Shown here one piece after another: positions 15,634-22,420 of a stretch of DNA of 53,476 nt. How positions within the stretch are numbered: the first letter of the stretch is position 1; every line of letters starts with the position of its first letter. The notes beneath the pieces were generated by a model. It was not told where the DNA came from and ran no database searches. It was given only the letters and a program-made list of their open reading frames with translations. This stretch comes from a virus, in IMG/VR virus record IMGVR_UViG_3300017741_000006, positions 1-53,476 of that record. One strand, given 5' to 3'. The position numbers were made by a program, and so were the translations under genes.

Positions 15634-16284
15634 ATGAAAGCCTTTGTTATTGCAATTGAAGACCATGCTAAGTCTCAACAAGTAGCAGATAGATGTATTA
15701 AGTCGGCATCACGATTTGATATTAAAGTAAAAAAATGGAAAGCTACTACACCACATGATATGCCAATCGATAAATTATTAACAGAAAATGTTAACATTGC
15801 TGGCTTACATGAAACATATTCTCGCATTGCTAATTGCGCTGCAGCATTTCATTCACATTTTTCTATTTGGAAAAATGTAGTAGAAACTCAAGAAATGCAT
15901 ATGATTTTCGAGCATGACGCAGTTGTCATAAATGATATTCCCAAAACAATTCAATTCGATAAAGTATTATCTATTGGTGCACCATCATATGGTAAGTTTA
16001 ATACACCTAGTGTATTAGGCGTTGGACCACTAGTATCTAAAGGATATTTTCCTGGAGCACATGGTTATCTGATAAAGCCAGAAGGTGCTAAGTTACTAAT
16101 AAAACAGGCACAAGAAATTGCAAGACCTACAGATGTATTCTTAAATAAAAATACATTTCCATGGCTACAGGAATATTATCCATGGCCAGTAGAAGCTCGT
16201 GATAGTTTTACTACTATTCAGAATGTAAATGGTTGTTATGCAAAGCATACTTATGGAGAAGCGTATCGTGTCGAAGAAGTATAA
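15634..16284 (+). CDS. GT25 glycosyltransferase
   Basis: A 216-residue protein if started at ATG 15634; GTG 15625 is an alternative. It has MKAFVIAIEDHAKSQQ, NCAAAFHSHFSIWKNVV near 70, MHMIFEHDAVV near 90 and GAHGYLIKPEGAKLLI near 143, the expected order for GT25 (LPS core galactosyl/glucosyl transferases). It ends within the start of the next gene. The target could be host LPS, a virion glycan, or another acceptor. Confidence 0.78.
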   Translation: MKAFVIAIEDHAKSQQVADRCIKSASRFDIKVKKWKATTPHDMPIDKLLTENVNIAGLHETYSRIANCAAAFHSHFSIWKNVVETQEMHMIFEHDAVVINDIPKTIQFDKVLSIGAPSYGKFNTPSVLGVGPLVSKGYFPGAHGYLIKPEGAKLLIKQAQEIARPTDVFLNKNTFPWLQEYYPWPVEARDSFTTIQNVNGCYAKHTYGEAYRVEEV

Positions 16285-16915
16285 CCAAGCATTCTTAACT
16301 GGCTGCGATGAAAATAATGCCTGGATGCTTCCATGGTTTGTGGAAAACTATAAGAAACATAATTCAACTCCTTTAGTTTTTGCTAATTTTGGTGTAAGTC
16401 AAAACACATTAAAATATATAAAAAATAATTTTCATGCTGTTATTGATATGAGTAAAACAAAAGAAAGAGGCTGGTTTAAAAAGCCAAGAGCGATGTTATA
16501 CTCACCTTCGATTAAGACTGTATGGCTTGATACTGATTGTCAAATTTGTGATAATATTGAATCAGTATTTAATTTACTTAAACCTAATAAGCTAGCAATG
16601 GTTGAAGATAAGCCATGGACAAAACGGCGGCAAGAAGTATGGCACAATTCAGGCGTAGTGGGAATTATAGATAAGCCTATAATACTTCATCAATGGTGTC
16701 AAGAAGTGCACGATAACCCGAACGTAGGTGATCAAGAAGTGTTACATAATATGCTTAATCCTATTACAAAGTTAAGTCATATCGAAGATTTACCAAACGA
16801 ATATAATGTCCTTCGGATACAAGTTGAGTTAGATGGATATACAGGTAAAAAGAAGATTGTACATTGGACTGGAGCTAAAGGTAAGGATAAGATTAGGAGT
16901 ATGATGAATGTCTAA
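16268..16915 (+). CDS. GT-A-fold glycosyltransferase, fourth type
   Basis: A 215-residue protein. GTG 16268 is chosen because GGAG at 16255-16258 lies nine bases upstream and the protein then starts SKKYNQAFLTGCDEN; an upstream ATG at 16229 is less likely. It has IKTVWLDTDCQI (DxD near residue 87), WHNSGVVGI, GDQEVLHNM and a late IVHWTGAKGK, the classic pattern of GT8-like enzymes. It is not a close copy of paralogues A-C. Confidence 0.77.
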   Translation: MSKKYNQAFLTGCDENNAWMLPWFVENYKKHNSTPLVFANFGVSQNTLKYIKNNFHAVIDMSKTKERGWFKKPRAMLYSPSIKTVWLDTDCQICDNIESVFNLLKPNKLAMVEDKPWTKRRQEVWHNSGVVGIIDKPIILHQWCQEVHDNPNVGDQEVLHNMLNPITKLSHIEDLPNEYNVLRIQVELDGYTGKKKIVHWTGAKGKDKIRSMMNV

Positions 16916-17516
16916 AGTTGTGCACATTGTTGGTAATGGTGATCAGGCCGTTTTATATCAGAAAGCCGAAAGAAAAGGCCTAAAGATATGCTGTAATCTT
17001 CCACCCTTTGCTGTGCCTAACACATATGCATCGGTTATTGTGGACTTTAAATTTATGAAAGCAATGACTGAAGGTAGTATTGTATTGCCTGGTGATTGGA
17101 TTCTAGGAATGCGTCCTAAGATTTGGATGGATAAGCATCCTAACTACTACACAAAAGTAGCACATCAAGTAAAAGAATTTTATACTCCTCTTCCTAAATA
17201 TGCTGGTAACTATACTAACTTTAACTGTGGTCATGTTGCCGTACATTATGCAGCAAGTAAGCTAAAGGCAGATAGGATTCACATGTATGGATTTGATTCT
17301 ATCTTTGACTTTAACCTTAGAAGCTATTCAGACCTGGTACTTAATTCTGACAGAGAGAATATGAATAATCATAGACTGTCTAGTAATTGGAGACCAATTT
17401 GGACAGCGATGTTTAAGGAGTTTGAGAATACGGAATTTATTCTTCATCATGTACACGGTGACTTTAAGATTCCTATTTCAAAAAACGTAAGAGCACAAAT
17501 TTATCCTAAAAAGTAA
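16908..17516 (+). CDS. Rossmann-like protein of marine phages, possible sugar-modifying enzyme
   Basis: A 202-residue protein with an N-terminal VHIVGNGDQAVLYQ (Rossmann-like glycine turn) and NCGHVAVHYAASKLKADRIHMYGFDSIFD in the centre, reminiscent of DUF115/sialyltransferase-like proteins. It is the last gene of the cassette, overlapping the upstream one by eight bases. I cannot assign a reaction. Confidence 0.65.
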   Translation: MSKVVHIVGNGDQAVLYQKAERKGLKICCNLPPFAVPNTYASVIVDFKFMKAMTEGSIVLPGDWILGMRPKIWMDKHPNYYTKVAHQVKEFYTPLPKYAGNYTNFNCGHVAVHYAASKLKADRIHMYGFDSIFDFNLRSYSDLVLNSDRENMNNHRLSSNWRPIWTAMFKEFENTEFILHHVHGDFKIPISKNVRAQIYPKK

Positions 17517-17525
17517 AAATAACTG

Positions 17526-17554
17526 TGTACATTCTCTTAAAAATAGTGTATAAT
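17526..17554 (+). promoter_or_regulatory. Early promoter P5
   Basis: TGTACA (17526-17531), 17 bases, TATAAT (17549-17554), preceded by TAACTG and followed by a leader with AAAAGAGGAG. It separates the sugar-transfer cassette from the next early operon. Confidence 0.9.
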
Positions 17555-17584
17555 ATATCTATTAAATGAAAAGAGGAGTTCATT

Positions 17585-17770
17585 ATGCAGTATCGTTATC
17601 AGGTTCTAGAATCAGTTCTTAAAAATATCGCTAAGGATGGTTCAACTGAAAACATCTTTGACGAAATTGCTCGTCTTACAAGTGACGAGCGTCGTCACCT
17701 TTCATCTCTCATGACTGTTATGGAAGATGCATCTCATCAAGTTGCTAAAGATTTGGGAGAATATGCATGA
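17585..17770 (+). CDS. Small early protein, 61 residues
   Basis: First gene behind promoter P5, with AGAGGAG nine bases upstream of ATG. The product is acidic and helical (LESVLKNIAKDGSTENIFDEIARLTSDERRHLSSLM...). No domain recognised. Ends with an ATGA overlap into the next gene. Confidence 0.7.
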   Translation: MQYRYQVLESVLKNIAKDGSTENIFDEIARLTSDERRHLSSLMTVMEDASHQVAKDLGEYA

Positions 17771-17973
17771 GCCATCCATCAGAAATTGTCAATACTAAAG
17801 GTCACTGGGCTGTTGGAATAAAATGGCCAGTAATTGGTAGTAAAGGTGATAAATATTTAGTAGAGATGTTTGATTCCGGTTTTGATTGTAATTGCATTGC
17901 GTATCGCAAGTGTAAGCACATTAAATCTGTAGAGGAGAGGTTCGATGATTGTAGTGAAGGGTGGACGGTCTAA
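17767..17973 (+). CDS. SWIM-type zinc-finger protein, 68 residues
   Basis: FDCNCIAYRKCKH places Cys41, Cys43, Cys49 and His51 in the C-x-C-x(n)-C-x-H spacing of the SWIM zinc finger, a small DNA- or protein-binding domain. Upstream lies a strand-rich segment (GHWAVGIKWPVIGSKGDKYLVE). Coupled with both neighbours. Role in infection unknown; an adaptor for host or phage proteins is possible. Confidence 0.7.
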   Translation: MSHPSEIVNTKGHWAVGIKWPVIGSKGDKYLVEMFDSGFDCNCIAYRKCKHIKSVEERFDDCSEGWTV

Positions 17974-18349
17974 GCAACGTTCAACGATCTATAAGGCTGC
18001 TGAGTTTGCATGGGATTATCTCATGCCAAGAATTAAAAATTGTGATATATGGATCGACTTAAATAAGATAGATGATGCACATGGATATTGTTTAAAGATT
18101 GATAAAAGAGAATTTGAAATAGAAATCGATCGACGCTTAAAGGGCGATGATTTATTAACTACAGTTTTTCATGAAATGGTACATGTAAAACAAGGCGTTA
18201 GAAAAGAATGGGAATTTGACGAAGTAAAGTATAGTACTCATGATGAATATTTAAATTTGCCATGGGAAGTGGAAGCTTACAAATTACAAGAGGAAATATT
18301 AGATGCCTATGTACGGCAGGATCGGAAAAAAGGCAGTCGATCAGACTGA
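17945..18349 (+). CDS. SprT-like zinc metalloprotease
   Basis: A 134-residue protein with LTTVFHEMVHVKQ: the HExxH motif at His76-Glu77-His80, and downstream PWEVEAYKLQEE that could provide the third ligand, as in SprT/M48-like proteases. A GAGAGG ribosome-binding site precedes ATG 17945. Such small SprT-like proteins are frequent in marine phages; the substrate is unknown. Confidence 0.75.
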   Translation: MIVVKGGRSKQRSTIYKAAEFAWDYLMPRIKNCDIWIDLNKIDDAHGYCLKIDKREFEIEIDRRLKGDDLLTTVFHEMVHVKQGVRKEWEFDEVKYSTHDEYLNLPWEVEAYKLQEEILDAYVRQDRKKGSRSD

Positions 18350-18557
18350 TAAAGAAGCTGAGTTCTATCGCAATATTGTAATAGCTCAAGGCAATGAAAT
18401 TGAGATTTTACGTAATAACGTAAAGGAATTGCAGGGGCAACTGCAAGGCGCATATCGTCGTATTGGTGAGTTGAGAGAAGCTTTAGACATTGAAGTAAAG
18501 GAAAATAGAAATGAACCGGAAATTATTGTTGATCGCACCATTTTTCCTGCTGTCTAG
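18303..18557 (+). CDS. Coiled-coil small protein
   Basis: An 84-residue protein starting inside the SprT gene end behind AAGAGG. Residues 18-65 (EAEFYRNIVIAQGNEIEILRNN, then LQGQLQGAYRRIGELREAL) have heptad spacing of a coiled coil. No signal peptide. It overlaps both neighbours. Possibly a partner of either. Confidence 0.65.
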   Translation: MPMYGRIGKKAVDQTDKEAEFYRNIVIAQGNEIEILRNNVKELQGQLQGAYRRIGELREALDIEVKENRNEPEIIVDRTIFPAV

Positions 18558-18918
18558 TGCAGCAGTTGCAAATGAAATTGTAGATTATAACAAAACTGTT
18601 ATTGTACAAACTCCATACGTAGTCGAAGTTTGTAGGGATGAAAATGTATCTGGTGATAGAACCGGTGATACGCTGAAAGGTGCATTACTAGGAGGTATCA
18701 TTGGAAATAATATTAAAGGAGAGCAAGATGGTGGAGCTATTGGAGCTATTATCGGTGGTATGCTCGGTCATGCCAATTCTAATTCTACTGTGGCTACTCG
18801 CAATGTATGTACTTCCGAAACGAGATATAAAGAAACCGAAAAGACAATATACTCACATTCGACCATCACATTTTCACATGAAGGAGTAACTTACATGTTA
18901 AGGTTTAATAAGAAGTAA
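18511..18918 (+). CDS. Exported glycine-zipper 2TM protein
   Basis: A 135-residue protein with a signal peptide (MNRKLLLIAPFFLLSSAAVA). Residues about 57-87 carry LLGGIIGNNI...GGAIGAIIGGMLGH, a double glycine zipper as in Rick_17kDa/SlyB-type envelope proteins, flanked by two cysteines (VCRDEN and VCTSE). It is predicted to act in the outer membrane or periplasm. Phage use could be envelope remodelling, superinfection exclusion or lysis; none is proven. Confidence 0.78.
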   Translation: MNRKLLLIAPFFLLSSAAVANEIVDYNKTVIVQTPYVVEVCRDENVSGDRTGDTLKGALLGGIIGNNIKGEQDGGAIGAIIGGMLGHANSNSTVATRNVCTSETRYKETEKTIYSHSTITFSHEGVTYMLRFNKK

Positions 18919-19145
18919 TGTGGAAAATATACTCTAGACCTCACTGTTCGTTTTGCGAGTTAGCTAAGATTATAATGACAGAACGCGGTATCGATTATGA
19001 AGATGTTGGGTTAACCGAAAATAAAGATCGTGAGTGGTTTAAGTCACAGGGATATAAAACTGTACCACAGATTTTCGATAGTGAAGGTAATCACATTGGA
19101 GGATATACTGAGCTTCGAAAATATTTTAATAATTTATCAAATTAA
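18918..19145 (+). CDS. Glutaredoxin
   Basis: A 75-residue protein with the active-site CSFC (Cys10, Cys13), the cis-proline segment TVPQIF near residue 51, and GGYTELRKYF near the C-terminus: a complete small glutaredoxin like T4 NrdC. It reduces ribonucleotide reductase disulphides and could serve NrdJ here (inference). The ATG overlaps the upstream stop (TAATG). Confidence 0.92.
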   Translation: MWKIYSRPHCSFCELAKIIMTERGIDYEDVGLTENKDREWFKSQGYKTVPQIFDSEGNHIGGYTELRKYFNNLSN

Positions 19146-19148
19146 CTG

Positions 19149-19177
19149 TGTACATTTGCATAAAAGTAGTGTATAAT
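19149..19177 (+). promoter_or_regulatory. Early promoter P6
   Basis: TGTACA (19149-19154), 17 bases, TATAAT (19172-19177), preceded by AATTAACTG and followed by AAAAAGAGGAG before ATG 19209. Confidence 0.9.
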
Positions 19178-19208
19178 ATTATTAATGATTGAAAAAGAGG
19201 AGCAAATC

Positions 19209-19520
19209 ATGTCTTATATTATGGAACAAGATCTTAAAGACTACATCAACAACCAGCGTGCTGAGGCTGAAGAGTTCTCAAAGCAACCTGGTTGCTGGAT
19301 GGGATCATTCCCTCACCCCGATGAAATTGGATATTGGAGTGGTCGTGTACCTACCGGTAAACTTAAGCAATTTATGCGACAACAGCTTGTTGAGGACGCG
19401 TATTACCTCACCGCTGAGAAGACTAGCAAGAGCTATGCTCGTTCGCTAAACTTCGCTAACTGGACCGATGAGCGCATTCAGCGGCACATCGACAACATGT
19501 GTCAAAGGGAGGCTTCATAA
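19209..19520 (+). CDS. Small early protein, 103 residues
   Basis: ATG 19209 is chosen because it follows AGAGGAG at ideal distance; the frame opens earlier at 19185 but that lies in the leader. The protein is rich in charged and aromatic residues (CWMGSFPHPDEIGYWSGRVPTGKL). Codon use is more GC-rich than its neighbours. No domain recognised. It ends in a TAATG overlap with the next gene. Confidence 0.7.
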   Translation: MSYIMEQDLKDYINNQRAEAEEFSKQPGCWMGSFPHPDEIGYWSGRVPTGKLKQFMRQQLVEDAYYLTAEKTSKSYARSLNFANWTDERIQRHIDNMCQREAS

Positions 19521-19738
19521 TGGATTTTCCACAATATACAACCTATGAATATAAAGGTTATGTGTATGTCGGAGACTATGATGAGGATCCTGATGACCGC
19601 ACGCGTAAGATGTGGCATCAAATGACTTCACCAACTGGCGACATATATCATCTAGATAATACATGGGGTCCTTATAAAGTCCCATCTCGAGAAGAGTTCG
19701 CAACAGTTGTTGAAAATTGGATTGACTGGAGCTCCTAA
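19520..19738 (+). CDS. Small conserved phage protein, 72 residues
   Basis: ATG 19520 overlaps the previous stop and follows GGGAGG. The product (MDFPQYTTYEYKGYVYVGDYDEDPDD...) is acidic and aromatic with a W/Y-rich core and ends FATVVENWIDWSS. No known domain. It shares one base with the next gene. Confidence 0.7.
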   Translation: MDFPQYTTYEYKGYVYVGDYDEDPDDRTRKMWHQMTSPTGDIYHLDNTWGPYKVPSREEFATVVENWIDWSS

Positions 19739-19938
19739 TGCCCACACTAATCGAGATACAACAGGCGCTGCCTCTATATGCACAGCTCCTCTTTTATGCA
19801 GTAGCTGGCGCGCTTGTTGTAGGTACCTTCTTTTCAATTGTTGGATTTATGTTTAGACATGCTCTTGCGATTATTGCTATAGCTACTATATGGTTTATAA
19901 TGAAATATGGGAGTGAATTAACTTTATTGGTTCCGTAG
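19738..19938 (+). CDS. Two-TM membrane protein, 66 residues
   Basis: Hydrophobic stretches at about 14-36 (AQLLFYAVAGALVVGTFFSIVGF) and 41-56 (ALAIIAIATIWFIM) are separated by a short basic turn (MFRH). Length and topology fit small phage inner-membrane proteins. Its last ten bases overlap the first ten bases of the tRNA-Arg gene. Confidence 0.65.
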   Translation: MPTLIEIQQALPLYAQLLFYAVAGALVVGTFFSIVGFMFRHALAIIAIATIWFIMKYGSELTLLVP

Positions 19939-20005
19939 CTCAGCTGGATAGAGCAACTGACTTCTAATCAGTAGGTCGGGGGTTCGAGTCCTCCCGGAAT
20001 CGCCA
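19929..20005 (+). tRNA. tRNA-Arg(TCT)
   Basis: A full cloverleaf can be drawn: acceptor GGTTCCG pairs with CGGAATC, D arm GCTC/GAGC, anticodon stem ACTGA/TCAGT around loop CTTCTAA (anticodon TCT), T arm with TTCGAGT, discriminator G and encoded CCA. It reads AGA codons, frequent in this AT-rich genome. Confidence 0.95.
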
Positions 20006-20007
20006 AT

Positions 20008-20092
20008 GCCCCTGTGATGGAATGGTAGACATAACGGACTTAAAATCCGTGGGCCTTAGGCCGTGCGAGTTCGAGTCTCGCTGGGGGCACCA
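20008..20092 (+). tRNA. tRNA-Leu(TAA)
   Basis: An 85-base class II tRNA: acceptor GCCCCTG pairs with TGGGGGC, anticodon stem ACGGA/TCCGT around CTTAAAA (anticodon TAA), long variable arm GGGCCTTAGGCCG, T loop TTCGAGT and encoded CCA. It reads TTA, the main leucine codon in AT-rich genes. Confidence 0.95.
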
Positions 20093-20110
20093 AAAATTTA
20101 GGAGAGGTCG

Positions 20111-20245
20111 ATGAAAACGAAGGCAGATCGTATACATAAAAGTAAGACAGCTCGTAAAAAAAGAAAAGAAATCAAAGAAATAGTTTTTAAGCGAACTGTT
20201 AACTTTTTTTCTAAGATGAGAAGAAAAAGACGGAGAATCTCATGA
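20111..20245 (+). CDS. Very basic 44-residue peptide between tRNA genes
   Basis: ATG 20111 follows GGAGAGG and the frame ends at TGA 20243-20245, overlapping the next ATG. The product is almost all Lys/Arg with a short hydrophobic centre (MKTKADRIHKSKTARKKRKE, then FKRTVNFFSKMRRKRR). It may bind nucleic acid. Its good ribosome-binding site and coupling support a real gene. Confidence 0.55.
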   Translation: MKTKADRIHKSKTARKKRKEIKEIVFKRTVNFFSKMRRKRRRIS

Positions 20246-20433
20246 TTGTATTAGCATTTGTTTCTGCACTTTGGTTTGCAGGTAACACGGAATTCGTAAA
20301 GACAACAGAAGCACAAAGAGAAGAAGGGTTTAGATGGCATCAGATTGAATGTCGCGATCGTAATCCTGATTTACCTGCTATTGTGATATCTACACCAACC
20401 GGTCGCGAGATCGTTTGTCATAAGCTGCAGTAG
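20242..20433 (+). CDS. Small exported or membrane-anchored protein
   Basis: A 63-residue protein with an N-terminal hydrophobic stretch (MIVLAFVSALWFAG) that looks like a signal or anchor, followed by an acidic-basic domain with two cysteines (IECRDRN and IVCHKLQ). Its last ten bases, including the stop codon, lie inside the tRNA-Thr gene. No family recognised. Confidence 0.6.
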   Translation: MIVLAFVSALWFAGNTEFVKTTEAQREEGFRWHQIECRDRNPDLPAIVISTPTGREIVCHKLQ

Positions 20434-20499
20434 CTCAGTTGGTAGAGCAGCTGATTTGTAATCAGCAGGTCCGCGGTTCGAGTCCGTGTTGCAGCACCA
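20424..20499 (+). tRNA. tRNA-Thr(TGT)
   Basis: Acceptor GCTGCAG pairs with TTGCAGC (one G-T), D arm GCTC/GAGC, anticodon stem GCTGA/TCAGC around TTTGTAA (anticodon TGT), T loop TTCGAGT, encoded CCA. Its 5' end overlaps the end of a coding gene. Confidence 0.95.
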
Positions 20500-20503
20500 C
20501 ATT

Positions 20504-20579
20504 TGGGATGTAGCTCAGTTGGTAGAGCAGGTGACTGTTAATCACCTTGTCGGGGGTTCGAGCCCCTCCATCCCAGCCA
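20504..20579 (+). tRNA. tRNA-Asn(GTT)
   Basis: Acceptor TGGGATG pairs with CATCCCA, D arm GCTC/GAGC, anticodon stem GGTGA/TCACC around CTGTTAA (anticodon GTT), T arm GGGGGTTCGAGCCCCTC, discriminator G and encoded CCA. Confidence 0.95.
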
Positions 20580-20585
20580 TTGGAG

Positions 20586-20593
20586 TATAAATA
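20586..20593 (+). promoter_or_regulatory. Possible T4-type late promoter
   Basis: An exact TATAAATA directly after the tRNA block. Transcription would start near 20600, so it could serve the genes at 20750 and 21010. It falls in a non-coding gap, which makes it more credible than the copies inside genes. Confidence 0.5.
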
Positions 20594-20598
20594 AATCT

Positions 20599-20757
20599 AT
20601 GAATGGAAACGTTACACTAGCTGATGTCATAATTATTTCTCCATTTGCATGGATTATGGCACAGTCAGCTATGACTGGTCAATATTTTTGGCTGTTCTTG
20701 TCATGGTGGTTGTTTAATATCTATGCAAATAAACGTAGGAGTTGGATCAGTGTCTGA
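20599..20757 (+). CDS. Small hydrophobic peptide, 52 residues
   Basis: ATG 20599 gives MNGNVTLADVIIISPFAWIM, then a Trp/Phe-rich stretch (YFWLFLSWWLFNIY) and a basic end (NKRRSWISV). Two short membrane segments are likely. There is no nearby ribosome-binding site and the start would coincide with the expected late transcription start, so the gene call is moderate. It overlaps the next gene's GTG. Confidence 0.45.
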   Translation: MNGNVTLADVIIISPFAWIMAQSAMTGQYFWLFLSWWLFNIYANKRRSWISV

Positions 20758-21010
20758 TTTTTTTGACTTTGGCTTTACTGCAGTAGATGAAACTGAACTA
20801 AAAGTTGTGCAGGATGCAGCTCGTGAAGCAGAGGTGATAGCCAATACTGCTAACGATGCCCAGCTTAAGCTAGATGCACTATTTAATGCAGTACAACCTC
20901 TTCTTAATAATCTAAAAGCTAATCCTGAAAAAGAATATATTCTTTGGCCTAATCGAGTACAAAAGGTTGAGGCATTTGAGGCTAAACTTTTAGAGATCTA
21001 TACAAAATAA
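20750..21010 (+). CDS. Conserved marine-phage protein, 86 residues (GTG start)
   Basis: GTG 20750 is preferred over the in-frame ATG 20723 because AGGAG (20738-20742) lies eight bases upstream and because relatives start directly at SDFFDFGFTAVDE. The rest is helical and Ala-rich (LKVVQDAAREAEVIANTANDAQ) and ends with a helix of Lys/Glu. The short N-terminal FFDFGFT motif is a conserved hallmark in marine T4-like phages. Function unknown. Shares one base with the next gene. Confidence 0.75.
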   Translation: MSDFFDFGFTAVDETELKVVQDAAREAEVIANTANDAQLKLDALFNAVQPLLNNLKANPEKEYILWPNRVQKVEAFEAKLLEIYTK

Positions 21011-21651
21011 TGTCATTCCTTGTTCATCCTCTTCCTCCTATTGATGTAATGGTTCGTAAAGAATACCTTTACGATCTAGAAAAAGGGCATGGTGAATATA
21101 CACCAGGCGTTTGGATATCAGTTAAATCTACACAATACAAAGCTCTCTATTTCGAAACGCTACTAACTGATTATGGTGCACTATATGATAAGCTTCCGCT
21201 ATCGGCGTTCGTATGGAAAACCCCGCATGGCAATCTTCCTTTAGATACATTACAGCTTTGGGATTGTTTCGATTATCATTTAACTGTTATTGAAAAACCT
21301 ATTCTAGCTCGCTGTGAATTCTTTGGTAAAGATAAGAATATGCACGGTGGTGAATATATGTTTACTATTGACAACGCACATCCGGATGCAAGTGTACTTG
21401 ACGTCAATTACTCTGAGCATGATCCCGAGCACAAATCATTTAATATCATTAAATTAGATAATGGACAATTTGCTGCTCAACCAAACAATCGTGTTATCTT
21501 TAGAGATTCAAGTCTTACTCCGTCTAAGCTCTTACAGCCAGATTTTAAGGTATGTACGCAAAATTATGCTGTTGAAGTAGAGCCTAAATGGTCTGTAGGT
21601 CATACAGATGAGTGGCAATACAAAACTGAAGAAGAAAAAAAATCTATGTGA
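21010..21651 (+). CDS. Conserved marine-phage protein, 213 residues
   Basis: It starts one base within the previous stop (TAATG). The pattern MSFLVHPLPPIDVMVRKEYLYDL, PGVWISVKSTQYKALYFETLL, AFVWKT and LARCEFFGKDKNMHGGEYMFTIDNAHPD describes a conserved family of marine T4-like phages with no known function. Rich in Tyr and Trp, no membrane segment. Confidence 0.72.
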   Translation: MSFLVHPLPPIDVMVRKEYLYDLEKGHGEYTPGVWISVKSTQYKALYFETLLTDYGALYDKLPLSAFVWKTPHGNLPLDTLQLWDCFDYHLTVIEKPILARCEFFGKDKNMHGGEYMFTIDNAHPDASVLDVNYSEHDPEHKSFNIIKLDNGQFAAQPNNRVIFRDSSLTPSKLLQPDFKVCTQNYAVEVEPKWSVGHTDEWQYKTEEEKKSM

Positions 21652-21684
21652 TTGATTTGATTCAGTAATCCCCGCATTTTTTAG

Positions 21685-21713
21685 TGTACATTTACTAAAA
21701 AATAGTGTATAAT
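21685..21713 (+). promoter_or_regulatory. Early promoter P7
   Basis: TGTACA (21685-21690), 17 bases, TATAAT (21708-21713), followed by GGAAAAGAGGAG before ATG 21745. The spacer TTTACTAAAAAATAGTG is nearly identical to that of P4. Confidence 0.9.
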
Positions 21714-21744
21714 AGATATAACAATTGGAAAAGAGGAGTATTCC

Positions 21745-22005
21745 ATGTCTAAATTTATTATCACTAAGAATTCAACTACATCTGAGCGTATGGCTGCTAT
21801 TAAAGAAGCTGCCGATCGTTTCAATGCTAAGATGCAGCGCAACTTCAAAGTTCGCGATTATACCACTACACCTAAAGAAGAGCGTAGCGAGTACGATACG
21901 CACAACATCAATGCTTACACTGATGGTTCTAAATACCTCAATGAGCATTATGGTGATCGTGTTCGCGATCAAAATTCTTATGAATCAAATGATGGGTGGA
22001 ACTAA
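21745..22005 (+). CDS. Small early protein, 86 residues
   Basis: First gene behind P7 with AGAGGAG nine bases upstream. The protein is hydrophilic (SKFIITKNSTTSERMAAIKEA at the start, DRVRDQNSYESNDGWN at the end). No domain recognised. Ends with a TAATG overlap. Confidence 0.72.
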   Translation: MSKFIITKNSTTSERMAAIKEAADRFNAKMQRNFKVRDYTTTPKEERSEYDTHNINAYTDGSKYLNEHYGDRVRDQNSYESNDGWN

Positions 22006-22223
22006 TGGAAAACATTTACACAATCGAACTTGATGTTTACGATGTAACTGATTTGGCTCAGGACTGTCGTAATTATGGAATTAATGGCCGGCTTGTTAAT
22101 CCTAAAGGAATTAACGGTCTTCCTATTTGGCAGTACACTGGTACTTTCTCTAAGCTTTCGAAATTTGTCGAAGAAGTTTATTTAGATGATCTTACAGATT
22201 ATTTTGAGAAGGTAGTGGCATAA
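22005..22223 (+). CDS. Small early protein, 72 residues
   Basis: ATG 22005 overlaps the upstream stop; the frame opens three codons earlier at 21996 but that is less likely. Product MENIYTIELDVYDVTDLAQD... is acidic with mixed strand and helix character. No domain recognised. Shares one base with the next gene. Confidence 0.7.
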   Translation: MENIYTIELDVYDVTDLAQDCRNYGINGRLVNPKGINGLPIWQYTGTFSKLSKFVEEVYLDDLTDYFEKVVA

Positions 22224-22420
22224 TGCCCAGTTTTAGTAACATGTCATCTGATCGTATAATGGCATGTAGAGTCTTTGATGGTGAGATTAGAAAGATTGAA
22301 GATATGATTGCTCGCGGTGATCATGATGCAGAATTTCTTCAAACAGTAGCTAACTATCTTTCTTATCGCATTCAAGATATGGAAGCTAAATGTCACGGTA
22401 CTAGTGAGGATATAAAATGA
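22223..22420 (+). CDS. Small early protein, 65 residues
   Basis: It begins MPSFSNMSSDRIMACRVFDG and continues with an amphipathic helix (IRKIEDMIARGDHDAEFLQT). No domain recognised. It overlaps its downstream neighbour by ATGA. Confidence 0.7.
   Translation: MPSFSNMSSDRIMACRVFDGEIRKIEDMIARGDHDAEFLQTVANYLSYRIQDMEAKCHGTSEDIK

Noticed and set aside
11121-17516. Base-hypermodification system for phage DNA as the firm role of the sugar cassette
   Set aside because: No hydroxymethylase or other base-modifying enzyme is visible in the window, so this remains only one of several options.
20723-20749. ATG 20723 as start of the FFDFGFT protein
   Set aside because: No ribosome-binding site, and GTG 20750 has AGGAG at good spacing and matches the expected N-terminus.
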